A stretch of 64,000 nucleotides of DNA from Novakomyces olei. Lineage: Eukaryota; Ascomycota; Novakomycetes; Novakomycetales; Novakomycetaceae. Shown piece by piece: positions 23,509 to 33,583 of this stretch (positions within the stretch are counted from its first letter, which is position 1; every line of letters starts with the position of its first letter). Where the stretch lies: NCBI GenBank assembly GCA_016906335.1, contig JADEYG010000004.1, forward strand, positions 1,277,001-1,341,000. The letters are read 5' to 3'. The notes beneath the pieces were generated by a model. The model did not search any database and was not told the origin of the DNA. It worked only from the letters and a program-made list of their open reading frames with translations. Both the position numbers and the translations under genes were made by a program.

Positions 23509-25738
23509 AATAATAAATAATTAGAAGAATAATCTCGGATTAATTAATTATCCGTATTATCCTTTCCATATGCAGTCTTTTATCTTACGTCAATTTTAAT
23601 TGCAATGCTCCGGTTAAAGCAGCTGTGAGCCCAAATCCTAACCGAGTCGTTTCACTATATTTTCCCGACATGCCCAGTGTCAAACTTGCACCAGTCAACA
23701 TTAAATCTCCTCTCACTTGTGCTCTCAATGGCGATCCTGCAAGCTGCAGTGCAGCGAGTCCGGGAAAATTTCGACTATACTCTGCAACTATACCCGATGA
23801 AATAAGCCCAGCGGCGATATGAACGCTCCATGAGGCAGAAGAAGGGTTATTCGCGCTGTTTCCTACCGGACGGGACCAGCCAACAACAAACTGTGACTCT
23901 AAGCCTCGGCGCTGCAAAGGGATATTTGCACCCCAAGGCCCCAGAGCCCAAACTCCACTTTTAAAAGTCACACTGGCCACATCATGACTTGTCATTTTCT
24001 GAGCGATAGTGCAAGAAAGTACGGGCGGAGCTGCTAATGTAGCCGCAGAAACTTGACCTGAAACAGACGTGGAGGCAGCCAGAGCATAGCTGCCTTTAAT
24101 GAAGGCCGCCTGCGGCCGTAAGAGAAGGGAACCGACTTCCAGTGAAAGAGCAGGTGAAACTGTATGCCGTATAGAGGCCACCAGATTGTTTAATCCGTTT
24201 TTACCGCTCGTTTGTGCGAGAATATTCAGTGCAGTTGGCGGTTCGACTTCCTCTTCCTCCTGCTCGGCCTCTTGTTTGCGTTTTTCTTCTTCCGCCTCAC
24301 TCAAATCTGGTCTGCCGAACGAGAAAACCCTGTGCAAGCTAAATGGTATACAAAAGGAATGCTTTGCTGAAAAACCTTGATTGCCACATAAACGTAGACG
24401 GCCGCGTAGTCCTGGATCGCGTAGTTGGTATATTTTGCCATTTGCGTATACAGTTTGATTGTAGTTCCGGAAAAGTGGGTCTAGCGAAATGGGTACGGTT
24501 ATTTCGCCCTATAATATGAATATCACGGCAAAGAGTGAAGAAAAAGCATTGAAAAATAAGCATTCTTGAAACCGATAAAAGTTGGACAAGGACAGCACTC
24601 TTTCACAATCTTCTTACCTTGCTCTTGACCAGGCGGTCTACGTCTTCCCGACGCTTGTTTCGGATTTGCCGTTCTAGCTCTCGACGGAACTGTACCTTTA
24701 GTATATGTGTAAAGTGAGGTTGTAAACGATAATGTACAAAGAAAGACGAGCATGCAAGAGACGAGAAAGAATCTTTGCAGTATTGGAAAAAACACTATTA
24801 AAGTCGAATGTCTCGGCTCAAATTCAAGACAGAATGTCAAAACAGAGAATGCACTATTAAAAAGCAGTGTAATTGTTGAAAAAGACGCAGGTCAATCCAA
24901 CAGTGCAGGACAAAAACCTTTCTCAAAACACAGTTAAATTATATTTCCTCTGCTGTTTGTACTGTTTCGGAATCATAACATCAGAGACATTATAAGAAAG
25001 ACATTCAGATCAAAACAAACCAGGGGATAAAAAAACATTCAAAACTAAAGACAGCATCGATGGCATTAGGAGAGTATATCTTTGTACAAATCAAATCGAT
25101 TATTAAAACGAATGTAAATTGAAAATCAAGAGAATGCCCAACCTCCTCTGGCGTTTTTGTGCGAGGACCAACTTCCCATTTCACAGAAAGTCCGCTGACC
25201 CCAAAGTTATTATAAACCTCGCGTTTTACCGGGTCAGAAAGAACTTTGAATATCAGCGACTCAATCTCTCAAATTGCGCTATGGCATAATCATACGTACC
25301 TTCGTATGCTGACTGTATTTTTCGGAATCGGCGTGAAGCCAACTCTTTGGCACGAGCTTCGCGATGCTTGTCCGGGTGAAATATCCTACTCAGTCTTTTG
25401 TAACTATCGCGCAACTGCTCTGCTGTTGCCTGTATACAACATTAGTTTATGCTCCGAGTAAAGAAAAAAGATAAAAAAAAGAAGATTAAAAAAAAGAAAA
25501 ATTGGTTCCAATTTACATTATGAGAAACGTTGAGAATAGCATAGTAATCGGCCTCATCGTCGTCGCCGTCGCCGTCTCCATCAAGTTCTTGCTCTTGTTC
25601 ATTCCCGTCTCCATTTGTCCCGTCAACGCCGTTCAAGTCCGTGTCAACATCAAAATGATCCCAGTCTCCGCTTTCGTCACTCGGCCCTGGACTTACACTG
25701 CCCTCAATGCTGCTAGCGCCATTGGCTGCCGCGCTCAT
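22746..25738 (-). CDS. DNAJC11: DNAJC11-like mitochondrial J-domain protein
   Basis: J-domain protein of the DNAJC11 family, which in animals is a mitochondrial outer-membrane protein linked to MICOS and cristae. Eight exons fit: 25738-25517, 25429-25300, 25243-25143, 24695-24618, 24508-23589, 23436-23281, 23188-22806 and 22762-22746, about 668 residues. After an acidic N-terminus the J domain reads ADYYAILNVSHNATAEQLRD, then RLSRIFHPDKH (the HPD loop) and SAYEVLSDPVKREVYNNFG. A charged coiled segment (FRRELERQIRNKRRED) follows, then a beta-rich central part, and the C-terminal domain with LPGFYAPAFSKSDSRQL and a final PLKEHRLK matching the human PKQSHR ending. The 447-base third intron uses a weak-looking GTTGGG donor. 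The sixth intron in the series carries a GAAA/TTTC microsatellite. The last exon has only 17 coding bases. Confidence 0.88.
23465..23512. repeat. GAAA microsatellite in a DNAJC11 intron
   Basis: Runs of AAAGAAAGAAAG on the plus strand (TTTC on the gene strand) inside the intron between exons 23589-24508 and 23281-23436. On the gene strand it forms a pyrimidine tract upstream of the CTAACGGCAG acceptor, so it could contribute to splicing. Confidence 0.8.
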
Positions 25739-26143
25739 GATGCTGGCCTCTTTGCTTAATGCCCAAGTTTAGCTTAGTTCTATTTCATAATGAGATTGTA
25801 AGCCTGTAGGATATAATTTGAATATAACGCCTAGAAGACTTACATAGTCCATTATTTAAGTAGAATTAAAATAGAATTAATATTACAAAAAAATAGTAAT
25901 GACGATAATAAAATATTAAATAATGAAGGATTATATCAACAACAGTGCCATGATGCCGTATATGACCGCCCAGGATTTACTAAAATCTACAAAGTACTAT
26001 CGCCAATTATACAGGCAATCTTGAATGATCATTTAATTGCTTTTCAGTCAATCAGTATCTGAGTCAATCTAGCTATAGCATACAACATTATCACATTAGC
26101 CGTGTAGGTCCTCGCTGTGTAATTATAGACAATTGCTAATTAA
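25739..26143. other. Intergenic, upstream of DNAJC11, AT-rich
   Basis: Between the DNAJC11 start and the CFIm25 stop, both minus strand. AT-rich with homopolymer A runs near 25880. I see no gene, RNA or clear site. Confidence 0.35.
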
Positions 26144-27270
26144 TCAAGCTTGCTCAGAACTTTGGGGTATCGTGCCGTTGCTAGAACCTGATCCCGGTGT
26201 GACCGCTTGCACTTGTCCATTTCCGTCCACGTACTCAAAATTATATCGCGATAGTTGGTAATGCAGCGACTATGGCGTTGTTAATTTTATCCATCGAGGA
26301 TGATCAATGAATGGCCGAGCCTACAAGTCCAAAAGCCCGTAAAAAAATAAATATAAAAATAAAATTAAAAGAAAAAGAACAAAGTAGATGTAATATCATC
26401 TGCAAGACATACCGAAATCTGTGCACCAAACCGTCCAGGGTTCTCAATTAGCTCATATAAAGGCACCGCGAGTAGTTTCATGTTAGACGGAATAGCCAAC
26501 GTGCCTTTGAAAGATCAGATTTAATATATGGATTTTCAAGTTACCATTTTGCGGCAAAGTTACGAGAAACATCTTTTTACACTCCTTTGGCTGAGTTATA
26601 TGCGCCGGCACATAAGGGTAGGTGTGGACTTCAAAGTGCGGGCGCCACCATTGGGCGATACAGTCTCCAATTTCCCAAGGCATAGGCTCTTCGCCCTCTG
26701 CGGAAAGTTGACGTGCAAGTATTGATTGAAACCCTTCAATCTCCTCCGTGTCGTGCTCCAAGTAATCGCCAGGCCTTTTGATTAGATCATTACGAATAAA
26801 CCCACTTTAATAAAAGAAGAAAAGCTAAAGAAAGTTGGTCAAAATGAAATATAATCAACATGCAGATAGGTAGCATAATCTATGAAACAAAGAACAGTGA
26901 TAAAATCAGCCAAAGCCAAAGAGTCACTTACAGTCGAAAAAAAGTATTCGTAACCTGCAATAGCAGGATATGAGGATGATTATGTTGATGCACTGAGATT
27001 AGTCGGAGAGCCATTGCAAATTCATACCTAGAATCACACCCTCCACCATACGCCGCATCCCATGTTCATCATAGTACTCCTTTAGCCGCGTCAAACGCGC
27101 GTGAAATGTGCTGTCTCGGTCCGTCCAGGGCTCAGCTGCCTTTTGTGTGTAATTGGCTTCCTGTTAGAATAATAACACTGATCAGTCATACACAGAGGGT
27201 AAATGCGAATGCTTTCGCGCTGATGAGCATTGAATTCGACCGCCGGGCCTGGACCCAGCGGTACCGTCAT
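26144..27270 (-). CDS. NUDT21: Cleavage factor Im 25 kDa subunit (CFIm25/NUDT21)
   Basis: Pre-mRNA 3' processing factor that binds UGUA upstream of poly(A) sites through a Nudix fold lacking hydrolase activity. Six exons: 27270-27192, 27156-27028, 26992-26932, 26774-26545, 26504-26413 and 26269-26144, about 238 residues (human 227). The assembled reading includes IRIYPLSNYTQKA, EYYDEHGMRRMVEGVIL, VHQHNHPHILLLQVTNTFFR, LPGDYLEHDTEEIEG, WEIGDCIAQWWRPHFE and PYVPAHITQPKECKKMFLV, each with a direct counterpart in human CFIm25. Three introns are only 35-40 bases. The tail after LSRYNFEYVDG is about 28 residues longer than in human. Budding yeast has no CFIm, so this gene says the fungus keeps a more animal-like polyadenylation set. 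PAP1 lies 28 kb away. Confidence 0.93.
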
Positions 27271-27653
27271 GACTGCTTGTAGACGGCCTTTTCGAAAGAG
27301 GCAGGGAGATGGCTATGGATTTGTCGCACGTCTGTTGCTTTAGTCAAATTGTCATATAGAATTAATTAAAATTAAAGTATATAATAAAAGTTTTATATTT
27401 ATTAAAATATATTTATTAAAATTCAATAATACAAATAATTCTTTTTGCACAGTATATGAAATGAAATTATAATGGCAATAATGGCAATAATGGTATAATG
27501 GCAATAATGGTATAATGGCAATAATGGTATAATGGCAATAATGGTATAATGGCTATACCTATACGACTGATCCAACAATGTAACGATATTCTTTTACACT
27601 TTTATCGAGATTAATTTTGTAAGGGCAGCATACGCAAGACCGATCCCCTCCTA
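27271..27653. promoter_or_regulatory. Divergent intergenic region CFIm25 / MIX23, with tandem repeat
   Basis: Shared upstream space of the minus-strand CFIm25 and plus-strand MIX23 genes. It is AT-rich (TATTTATTAAAATATATTTATT near 27400). It contains a 17-18-bp tandem repeat, listed separately. No firm factor sites. Confidence 0.4.
27469..27553. repeat. ATAATGGCAATAATGGT tandem repeat
   Basis: About four to five near-perfect copies of a 17-base unit made from ATAATGG and CAATAATGG blocks. It ends about 100 bases before the MIX23 start codon. Confidence 0.85.
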
Positions 27654-28241
27654 ATGGCCGATCCAACGCCGTCGCTATGCCTCGGCGTGACTGGTCTTAA
27701 AGACTTTCTGCGGGTATCGCGTTCCCGTATGGACGACACGGTAGGCGTCCAATTAAATGCATTAGCCGAGTACGCGCCGTACGATCCTAGCGCGACGCGT
27801 CTGGGACGGTTGGGCAGTAGCAGCGGCCGGCGAGAAGGAGCGCCAGACGAGAAGAGCTGCCGCATGTTTGGCGCACATTTGGTTTCAGAATGGCGCTCGC
27901 GTACAAACCTGCTCGAGTACTGCTCGCGTATAGCCGAACGGCCAATTGAGGGCAAAGTGTCACCGGACGGCAGTACGCAGTACACTCTAGAGGCCAGCAA
28001 ACGGCCGCTGCAGCCAGAGACGGCTAAAGAGATCGAAAAGTACGATAACGACGAGGACGAGAGGTACGATCCTTATGCCCGGAGGCCAAGGTACCGGTAC
28101 GATGCCCGGAGCGAATTGCGCCGAGTGCTCAAGAGCGAAAATATGGTGGAAGATATCTTGCGGGATCGCGCATGGAGCATTTTGCGCGATCGCTGCCCTT
28201 GCATTACAGAGGACTGGCAAACAGCATTGGAAAAATATTGA
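27654..28241 (+). CDS. MIX23: MIX23 / CCDC58-family mitochondrial protein
   Basis: Small mitochondrial intermembrane-space protein of the CCDC58/MIX23 family, linked in yeast to protein import. Single exon, 195 residues, longer than the roughly 144-residue human protein. The pairing Cys69-x20-Cys90 has exactly the spacing of the two central cysteines of human CCDC58. Also aligned are CLGVTGLKDFLRVSRSRMDD with its N-terminal Cys9, and the end segment SENMVEDILRDRAWSILRDR followed by CPC. The insert between the helices (about residues 97-150, Asp/Arg/Tyr rich) is a low-complexity expansion. The start ATG at 27654 is the first in frame. Confidence 0.82.
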   Translation: MADPTPSLCLGVTGLKDFLRVSRSRMDDTVGVQLNALAEYAPYDPSATRLGRLGSSSGRREGAPDEKSCRMFGAHLVSEWRSRTNLLEYCSRIAERPIEGKVSPDGSTQYTLEASKRPLQPETAKEIEKYDNDEDERYDPYARRPRYRYDARSELRRVLKSENMVEDILRDRAWSILRDRCPCITEDWQTALEKY

Positions 28242-28709
28242 CAAAATGCATTTATTCAATAAACTATTTGCACAAATATTTGCTGGGCACTACACTGGCT
28301 CAGTCTCGAATGGGTATGTGTGACCCGTAGATCTTTGCCATTGTTTGCTGCCCTATACCATGTTGCGTATACTTGTTTGAGGACGTTTAAGCTTTTGGCA
28401 AGAATATAAATCATGGATGCCAGGCGGGCCGGCAAGTAATCATTCCCACAAAGGGGCCACACTTGCCTGTAGGGCCTTGCCAGACTGACCTAGCCCGTAC
28501 CGTTTGCCATACACTATAATACAAGACGTACTGGTTGTTGGAAGAAACAAACCCCCAAACCAACCCAGCGACCTTGACGGCCTCTTGTAAATAAATGGCC
28601 TGTAAATAAATGGCCTGTAAATAAAGGCCTGAAAAAAAAAGGCCTATAAATAAGTGGCCTGTAAATAAACGGCCTGTAAATAAATAGCCTCTTGTAAATA
28701 AATGGCCTC
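28242..28709. other. Convergent 3' intergenic region (MIX23/cyclin H)
   Basis: Between two facing stop codons. Its right end is filled by a 15-bp tandem repeat that runs up to the cyclin H stop codon. I see nothing else in it. Confidence 0.4.
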
Positions 28710-28713
28710 TTAT
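28579..28713. repeat. TGGCCTGTAAATAAA tandem repeat, about eight copies
   Basis: Degenerate 15-base units (GGCCTGTAAATAAA with CTTG, TATA and A-rich variants). The array touches the end of the cyclin H coding region, so on the minus strand it forms the start of that gene's 3' UTR. There it supplies repeated TTTATTTA sequence. Confidence 0.85.
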
Positions 28714-29741
28714 AAACCCTTCTGGAGTACGTCTGACGGGACAGTCGAAGCTGACCGCTGCCGTTTCCCTCGTTTCCGCTCAGCCTCTGCCTGCTCTAAT
28801 TTCAGTGCACGGCTTCGGGCCACTCGTGAATCTGGCTGCCTTGCCGGGTCCGCACAGGCAGCAAGTTTTTTCCCCAAGGCAGCAGCTCTAGCGCTATTAA
28901 TGCCCCGGCCATCAAGTCCCTCGTGCAGCAATCCAGCTGCCTCTTCAACACTGGCCAGTAGCGCTCCATTAGCCTCCGCTTTGCCCAAGAATTGGGTAAA
29001 GTAGAGCGACAGGTAGTGCTCACACAGCTCCCGCCTCGACCGCCAAAGGGCAGCGAGAGCGATTACGCTGGGCGAGTAGAGGAATAGCAGGTCTGTGCAT
29101 AAAAGAGCAGTTGTAAGTGCCGTTCGAGCCAGAGCATGAAGCGACTCCAGATCGCGTGCGCTTATATTCAGAGGCTCATACGTCTCCATATCCAGCACAA
29201 AGCCGTGCAGGGGACGGTAGGGCAGCCACACGTAAAGATCCCAGCGGATAGTCTGGCAGACAATAAACTCGAGCGCCAAAATCTCACTCGAATCGACCCG
29301 CATAGAGGCAGCAAAGCGGTCGAGCGGGACGAAATGATCGTTTGTCTTTGTCGCAAGATAAAGACAGGTTAGCAGAATGGGTTTAGGCCGACGCTGCATA
29401 ACAGAGACAGAGAGGAAAAACCGTCGAAAGTACACAGCGGCAGTGGCCTTTATATGACTCGGAAGCTGAAATCTCGCTGCCAATGAATCGACCAGTCTCG
29501 CAAAGTACTCTACTATTTCTGCCTCTTCTTGAAGAGTGACATAGTCAGTTGGAGGGCTGACGGGGGCACCAGTCCCTTCCTCCGCGGCCAACTGGCTTTC
29601 TTGATCGTAGTTTGCTCGTATCGAGCTAATAGCTCCGGAATTTACGCGTTCCCGACGCTCTTGAAGAGTCTTTGGCGTAAACGTCCACCGCCGCCGCTGC
29701 GAGGATTCTGCGTAAGCAGAGTCTACCGCACCTTCTTCCAT
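28710..29741 (-). CDS. CCL1: Cyclin H (TFIIH kinase / CAK cyclin; Ccl1/Mcs2 family)
   Basis: Regulatory cyclin of CDK7/Kin28, acting in TFIIH on the RNA polymerase II tail and, in many organisms, as CDK-activating kinase. Single exon, 343 residues. The N-terminus RRRWTFTPKTLQERR corresponds to the cyclin H KRHWTF start. The first cyclin fold has AVYFRRFFLSVSVMQRRPK and ILLTCLYLATKTND (human MLTCAFLACKVDE). After that LPYRPLHGFVLDMET matches the NPYRPFEGFLIDLKT block typical of cyclin H. The second fold includes YSPSVIALAALW. The tail is basic (KRGKRQRS). The opening and the PYRP motif separate it from cyclin C. Confidence 0.9.
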   Translation of the reverse strand: MEEGAVDSAYAESSQRRRWTFTPKTLQERRERVNSGAISSIRANYDQESQLAAEEGTGAPVSPPTDYVTLQEEAEIVEYFARLVDSLAARFQLPSHIKATAAVYFRRFFLSVSVMQRRPKPILLTCLYLATKTNDHFVPLDRFAASMRVDSSEILALEFIVCQTIRWDLYVWLPYRPLHGFVLDMETYEPLNISARDLESLHALARTALTTALLCTDLLFLYSPSVIALAALWRSRRELCEHYLSLYFTQFLGKAEANGALLASVEEAAGLLHEGLDGRGINSARAAALGKKLAACADPARQPDSRVARSRALKLEQAEAERKRGKRQRSASTVPSDVLQKGL

Positions 29742-30282
29742 ACAGACTCGCTGTTACACATTCGGCCGTGGGGACAGGACAAGACTTGTTCCTGACAGCT
29801 CGTGAAGTGACGTGAATTAGTCTCTTTGACTTTTTATTATTTTTTATTATTTTTAATTATTTTTGTTATTTTTGTTATTTTTTAGTCTATTTATTTTTAT
29901 AGTCGAGTTTATTTATTTCCGAATGTATTGTATTTGCACGTGAATTAGACAAATAAAATCAAAGTAGTAATCAATCCAATCAATAATATTTCAACAATAA
30001 TATTTCAACAATAATATTTCAACAATAATATTTCGACAATATTTCAATATATTTCGACAATAATATTTCAACAATATTTCAACAATATTTCAACAATATT
30101 TCAACAATATTTCAACAATATTTCAACAATATTTCAACAATATTTCAACAATATTTCAACAATAATATTTCAATAATATTTCAATATATTCCAATTAATT
30201 ACTTCAATTAATATTACAATAATATTTCAATAATATTTCAACAATATTTAATTCAATAATATCCGAGTTTTCGACATGTGCC
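29742..30282. promoter_or_regulatory. Divergent intergenic region cyclin H / F-box gene, largely satellite-like
   Basis: Holds both 5' flanks. Nearly the whole right half is the AATATTTCAAC repeat (separate entry); the left half has TTATTTTT runs (29830-29900). An out-of-frame ATG sits at 30276, seven bases before the F-box gene ATG at 30283. Confidence 0.45.
29985..30250. repeat. AT-rich 11-bp tandem repeat (AATATTTCAAC)
   Basis: About twenty copies of an 11- to 14-base unit, most regular from 30060 to 30160. It ends about 35 bases upstream of the F-box gene start. This is the longest tandem array in the window. Confidence 0.9.
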
Positions 30283-32055
30283 ATGGCGTCCGCCTTGGCG
30301 GACCGCAAAGAACAACAGGCGCGAGTCGCAGCCGCGCAAAGAAAGTGGCGAGAGGCAGAAAAATTTGCTACTGAAGCATTGCAAACGTCACTGCATCCTT
30401 CGCTTGCACTGTACGAATTACGATTACGTATTCGCGAACGGTTGGGCGAGTATGAGGAGGCCCTACTCGACGCTCAGCGCATGGTGCGTCTCGACCCGGC
30501 TAAACCGGCGGCTTATTTGCACAGAGGCAAATTGCTGCAATTGATTGGTCGGGATATGGAGGCGCTGGAGTCGTACGATCTCGCGCTGAGACGAGCCAAC
30601 AAATCTGAACGTCACTATGGCACAATTGACAGTGCGCGTAAAGCCCTAATGACGCGTCTGTACGGATCAGAGACGCGTTCACGTGACGTTTTTAAATTGC
30701 TTCCCATAGAGCTCGTTTTACGCGTTTTTGAGTACGTTGATTTCGCGTCTACCGTACGCTGTACACGTGTGTGCCGCGCATGGAGACGCGCTATCAATGC
30801 AACGCCCGCTTTTTACGCGTACATTAGTATGCCAACAGCCGCTCAACTCGCCGCACGACCGCGCCGTAACGCGTTTGATCCCACACGCGCGTTACGCGTC
30901 TACAATAAATGCCGGTTACGTTACTTGCGTCTGGCGGGCGCAAGTCTGCGTGCGTGGGATGGCATTCCCGCCGCACAGTTTGAAAAGTGGAATCACGTGA
31001 TCACACGATCGGCTTGTGAAAATGTACGCGAGCTGCGATTCGATCGGGTCACAAAGTTTATGGATTTTTCATTGCTTCCGCAGCTGCGGCATTTATCTTT
31101 AGGCGACTGCCTGCCGAGCCTGGTGTGTGGGATTGTCGCGCATACACGTGGGCTGGAGACTTTGCGGGTCCATTGCCTTGTTGAATTGCAGCCCGTTGTC
31201 GCCACAACAGAAATGGAGAAATTTCCATCGCAACAACAGCTCTGTAAGCTGCGAGTAATTGCCATCACTGGCTCCGTAGTCCAGGCGCATTTAGCCAGTC
31301 TATATACATTATTTAGCAAATGCACAGCTCTAGAATCATTAGACGCCAGAGCTGTTGCTTCAATGCCCACTGATTTGTCACGCACGCGTCTACAGCATTT
31401 TATTATGGCTCAAAGCGGTGGCGTAATGCCCGTGGCAATTAGTGGGACAGAAACGGTGCCCATTGGTCGAAGCAGCAGCGACGTCACCGGCATCGTTTTC
31501 CCTCAGACTCTACGCAGCCTTGAAGTACGTGTTGGGGCCGGTGATGTCATTCCTCCAGGCCAGTTGAGCAAAGATTTGGCACTCGACCGGCTCGTGCTCG
31601 GAGGCACGTGTCACGTGAGTGCGTGGTGCACGAAATGGAAGCAGTTTGTACGCGTCGCGTGCCGAAATGTAAAAGAAGTAGGATTTTGGTGCTTGGAAAT
31701 GGACACAGAGACCTTTTATGCGCTGCTGCAGGATATTTCCTCGGCAGAAAGACTGGACTTGACCGGCGCTGTAGACTGTACAGACCAATGGCTCTTGCAG
31801 ATTGCATTGCTTATGCCGCGGCTCACTAGCATTGTTCTAGACGAGTGCCACCAGGTAACGGGCCGTGGAATACTGGAGATGGTACGCAGGCTTCAGCGGC
31901 CTGCTGGACCAAAATTAGAGTACCTTTCTTGCAACGGCATTGAAGTGCGAAAGGAAACAATTGAGCATTTACGTGGGACTTATTGTGTGACGAATGTAGT
32001 GCATTCGCGGCCAGTAGAAGATTTGCCTTTGAAGCGAGCTCGCATGGTCTACTAA
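30283..32055 (+). CDS. DIA2: TPR / F-box / leucine-rich repeat protein, Dia2/Pof3-like
   Basis: Likely substrate receptor of an SCF ubiquitin ligase; Dia2 (budding yeast) and Pof3 (fission yeast) share this order and act at replication forks and in genome stability. Single exon, 590 residues. Residues about 5-130 form tetratricopeptide repeats (AEKFATEALQTSLHPSLALY, ALLDAQRMVRLDPAKPAAYL, GRDMEALESYDLALRRA). The F-box is near 140-180 (FKLLPIELVLRVFEYVDFAS, RVCRAWRRAI). The rest is leucine-rich-repeat-like (LRHLSLGDCLPSLV, LTSIVLDECHQVTGRGILEM). The coding sequence is rich in ACGCGT/GCGTC codons. Domain order is clear. Orthology to Dia2/Pof3 rests on that order and length. Confidence 0.82.
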   Translation: MASALADRKEQQARVAAAQRKWREAEKFATEALQTSLHPSLALYELRLRIRERLGEYEEALLDAQRMVRLDPAKPAAYLHRGKLLQLIGRDMEALESYDLALRRANKSERHYGTIDSARKALMTRLYGSETRSRDVFKLLPIELVLRVFEYVDFASTVRCTRVCRAWRRAINATPAFYAYISMPTAAQLAARPRRNAFDPTRALRVYNKCRLRYLRLAGASLRAWDGIPAAQFEKWNHVITRSACENVRELRFDRVTKFMDFSLLPQLRHLSLGDCLPSLVCGIVAHTRGLETLRVHCLVELQPVVATTEMEKFPSQQQLCKLRVIAITGSVVQAHLASLYTLFSKCTALESLDARAVASMPTDLSRTRLQHFIMAQSGGVMPVAISGTETVPIGRSSSDVTGIVFPQTLRSLEVRVGAGDVIPPGQLSKDLALDRLVLGGTCHVSAWCTKWKQFVRVACRNVKEVGFWCLEMDTETFYALLQDISSAERLDLTGAVDCTDQWLLQIALLMPRLTSIVLDECHQVTGRGILEMVRRLQRPAGPKLEYLSCNGIEVRKETIEHLRGTYCVTNVVHSRPVEDLPLKRARMVY

Positions 32056-32410
32056 TAGTGGTTTGACCGTTTGGATTGTTGGAATCCAATGAATAGTAAA
32101 TTATGAATTAGTATAACAATAGGAATATAACAATTGATATAGAATAATAGGAATAGTACAATAGAAGTATAATATATTATACAGAAATAATAATACAAAT
32201 ATAATAATACAATTATAATAGATTAATGAAAATTAAGTGAATAATGACAAAACAATAGAAAAATAAGAAATAAAATCGATGTTTGTATTATCCATTAGAT
32301 AACGGGGATGCACATTCAAAAAATAATGAAAGCAATAATAATATTTAATTGCGATTAAATAATATTCAATTCTGCCATCCTGTTCACTTGGGCGCTGATC
32401 CAGATAAGGC
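32056..32410. other. Intergenic, F-box gene 3' flank and GIR2 promoter
   Basis: AT-rich, with repeated AATATAATA/ATAATACAAT runs at 32150-32230. It separates two plus-strand genes. No specific element recognised. Confidence 0.35.
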
Positions 32411-33402
32411 ATGGAGGCGCTCGACGAAGAAGACAGTATTCTGTCCTCCATTTATCCTGACGAATATGAGCGTAATTGTCTATTTGTGACGATTGTTAAC
32501 TTGGAACAGGTCTAAAACCAAATCAGTTCAAGATTTCACAGCCTTTAGATAGCGAGGATTGCGGTGTAGCGAGTCCACGTAAGTCTTGCAGCCAATTGCT
32601 TTATTTCTCCCTCTATTACACATCTTGATCTGTCCTCTCTTCCTTTTTTTTTGGTTGATTATGCGTCGTCGAAATCGTCGTTTGGATAGTTTTTTCTATT
32701 TATTTGATGAACACAGACTAATCAAACAGCTACAGTTATTCTGATCGCGACGTGCGAGGAAGGGTACCCCGACACTCTTCCAAAATTAGAAGTTCAAGTT
32801 TCATCAGAGGGCGAATCGCAATTACAGGACGACGACATTTCTCGGTTACAAACCCATCTTGCTCAGCTGGTATGTCATGCACGAAATTTTAGAAAAAACG
32901 CGACTCTGGTCATTGTAAATATCGGGCTAATTGACAACAGGGCGAGGAGAATTTAGGCATGGCCATGATATTTACATTAGCCTCGGCCCTTAAAGAAGCA
33001 GCCACAGATGCTATAGTAGAGAAGGGCAAAAAACGGCAGGCTGAACAAGATCGTTTACGGGCAGCGGCATTAGAGGCGGAGGAGGCTAAATTTCGTGGAA
33101 CTCCAGTCACACGGGAATCTTTTCTAGCTTGGAGAGCAAAGTTTGATGTGGAAAGAAAAGCGTTGGAACGAAAGGAAAGCGAAGAAAAATTAGCCAAAAT
33201 GCTAGCGTCTGTATCTAACACAAATCAACGAAGGGCTTTGGTGGAGAAGCGATTAACTGGAAAAGAATTGTTTGAGCAAGGGAAAGCTCTCGATAATAAT
33301 GCAAATGAGGAAGATGAAGAGGAAAACGAGGAAACGGAAAACGAGGAAACGGTGGATTTGACAAAATTAAGGCTTGAACAACAAGAAACAGAGTCAGTAT
33401 AG
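32411..33402 (+). CDS. GIR2: RWD-domain protein, Gir2 / RWDD1 (DFRP2)
   Basis: RWD-domain partner of the developmentally regulated GTPase DRG2/Rbg2, linked to translation and to Gcn1 binding. Four exons: 32411-32471, 32510-32578, 32730-32869 and 32941-33402, about 243 residues. Exon 1 gives MEALDEEDSILSSIYPDEYE, the typical RWD opening. Exon 3 gives VILIATCEEGYPDTLPKLEV with the YPxxxP core. Exon 4 continues GEENLGMAMIFTLASALKEA, then RGTPVTRESFLAWRAKFD, the conserved DFRP block (TPVT..SFLxWKxxF). The C-terminus is acidic (EEDEEENEETENEET). Acceptor choice for exon 3 (CAAACAG before CTACAGTT) is my best fit; an alternative AG lies six bases further on. Confidence 0.88.
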
Positions 33403-33583
33403 TTATAAGTAGAAGGTAGACAAAACAGCCTGGTCTAAAGAAAATCAAGTCAAATTTGGTGTTACAAACTTGCTTTTTCTTTGCCTTTTACCTGCCTTTA
33501 ATGTAATATTAAACGCTGGCATGTATTTATATAAATTTCATTCAAATTACTCCTTTATCATTAACGAAAATTATGATCGAATG

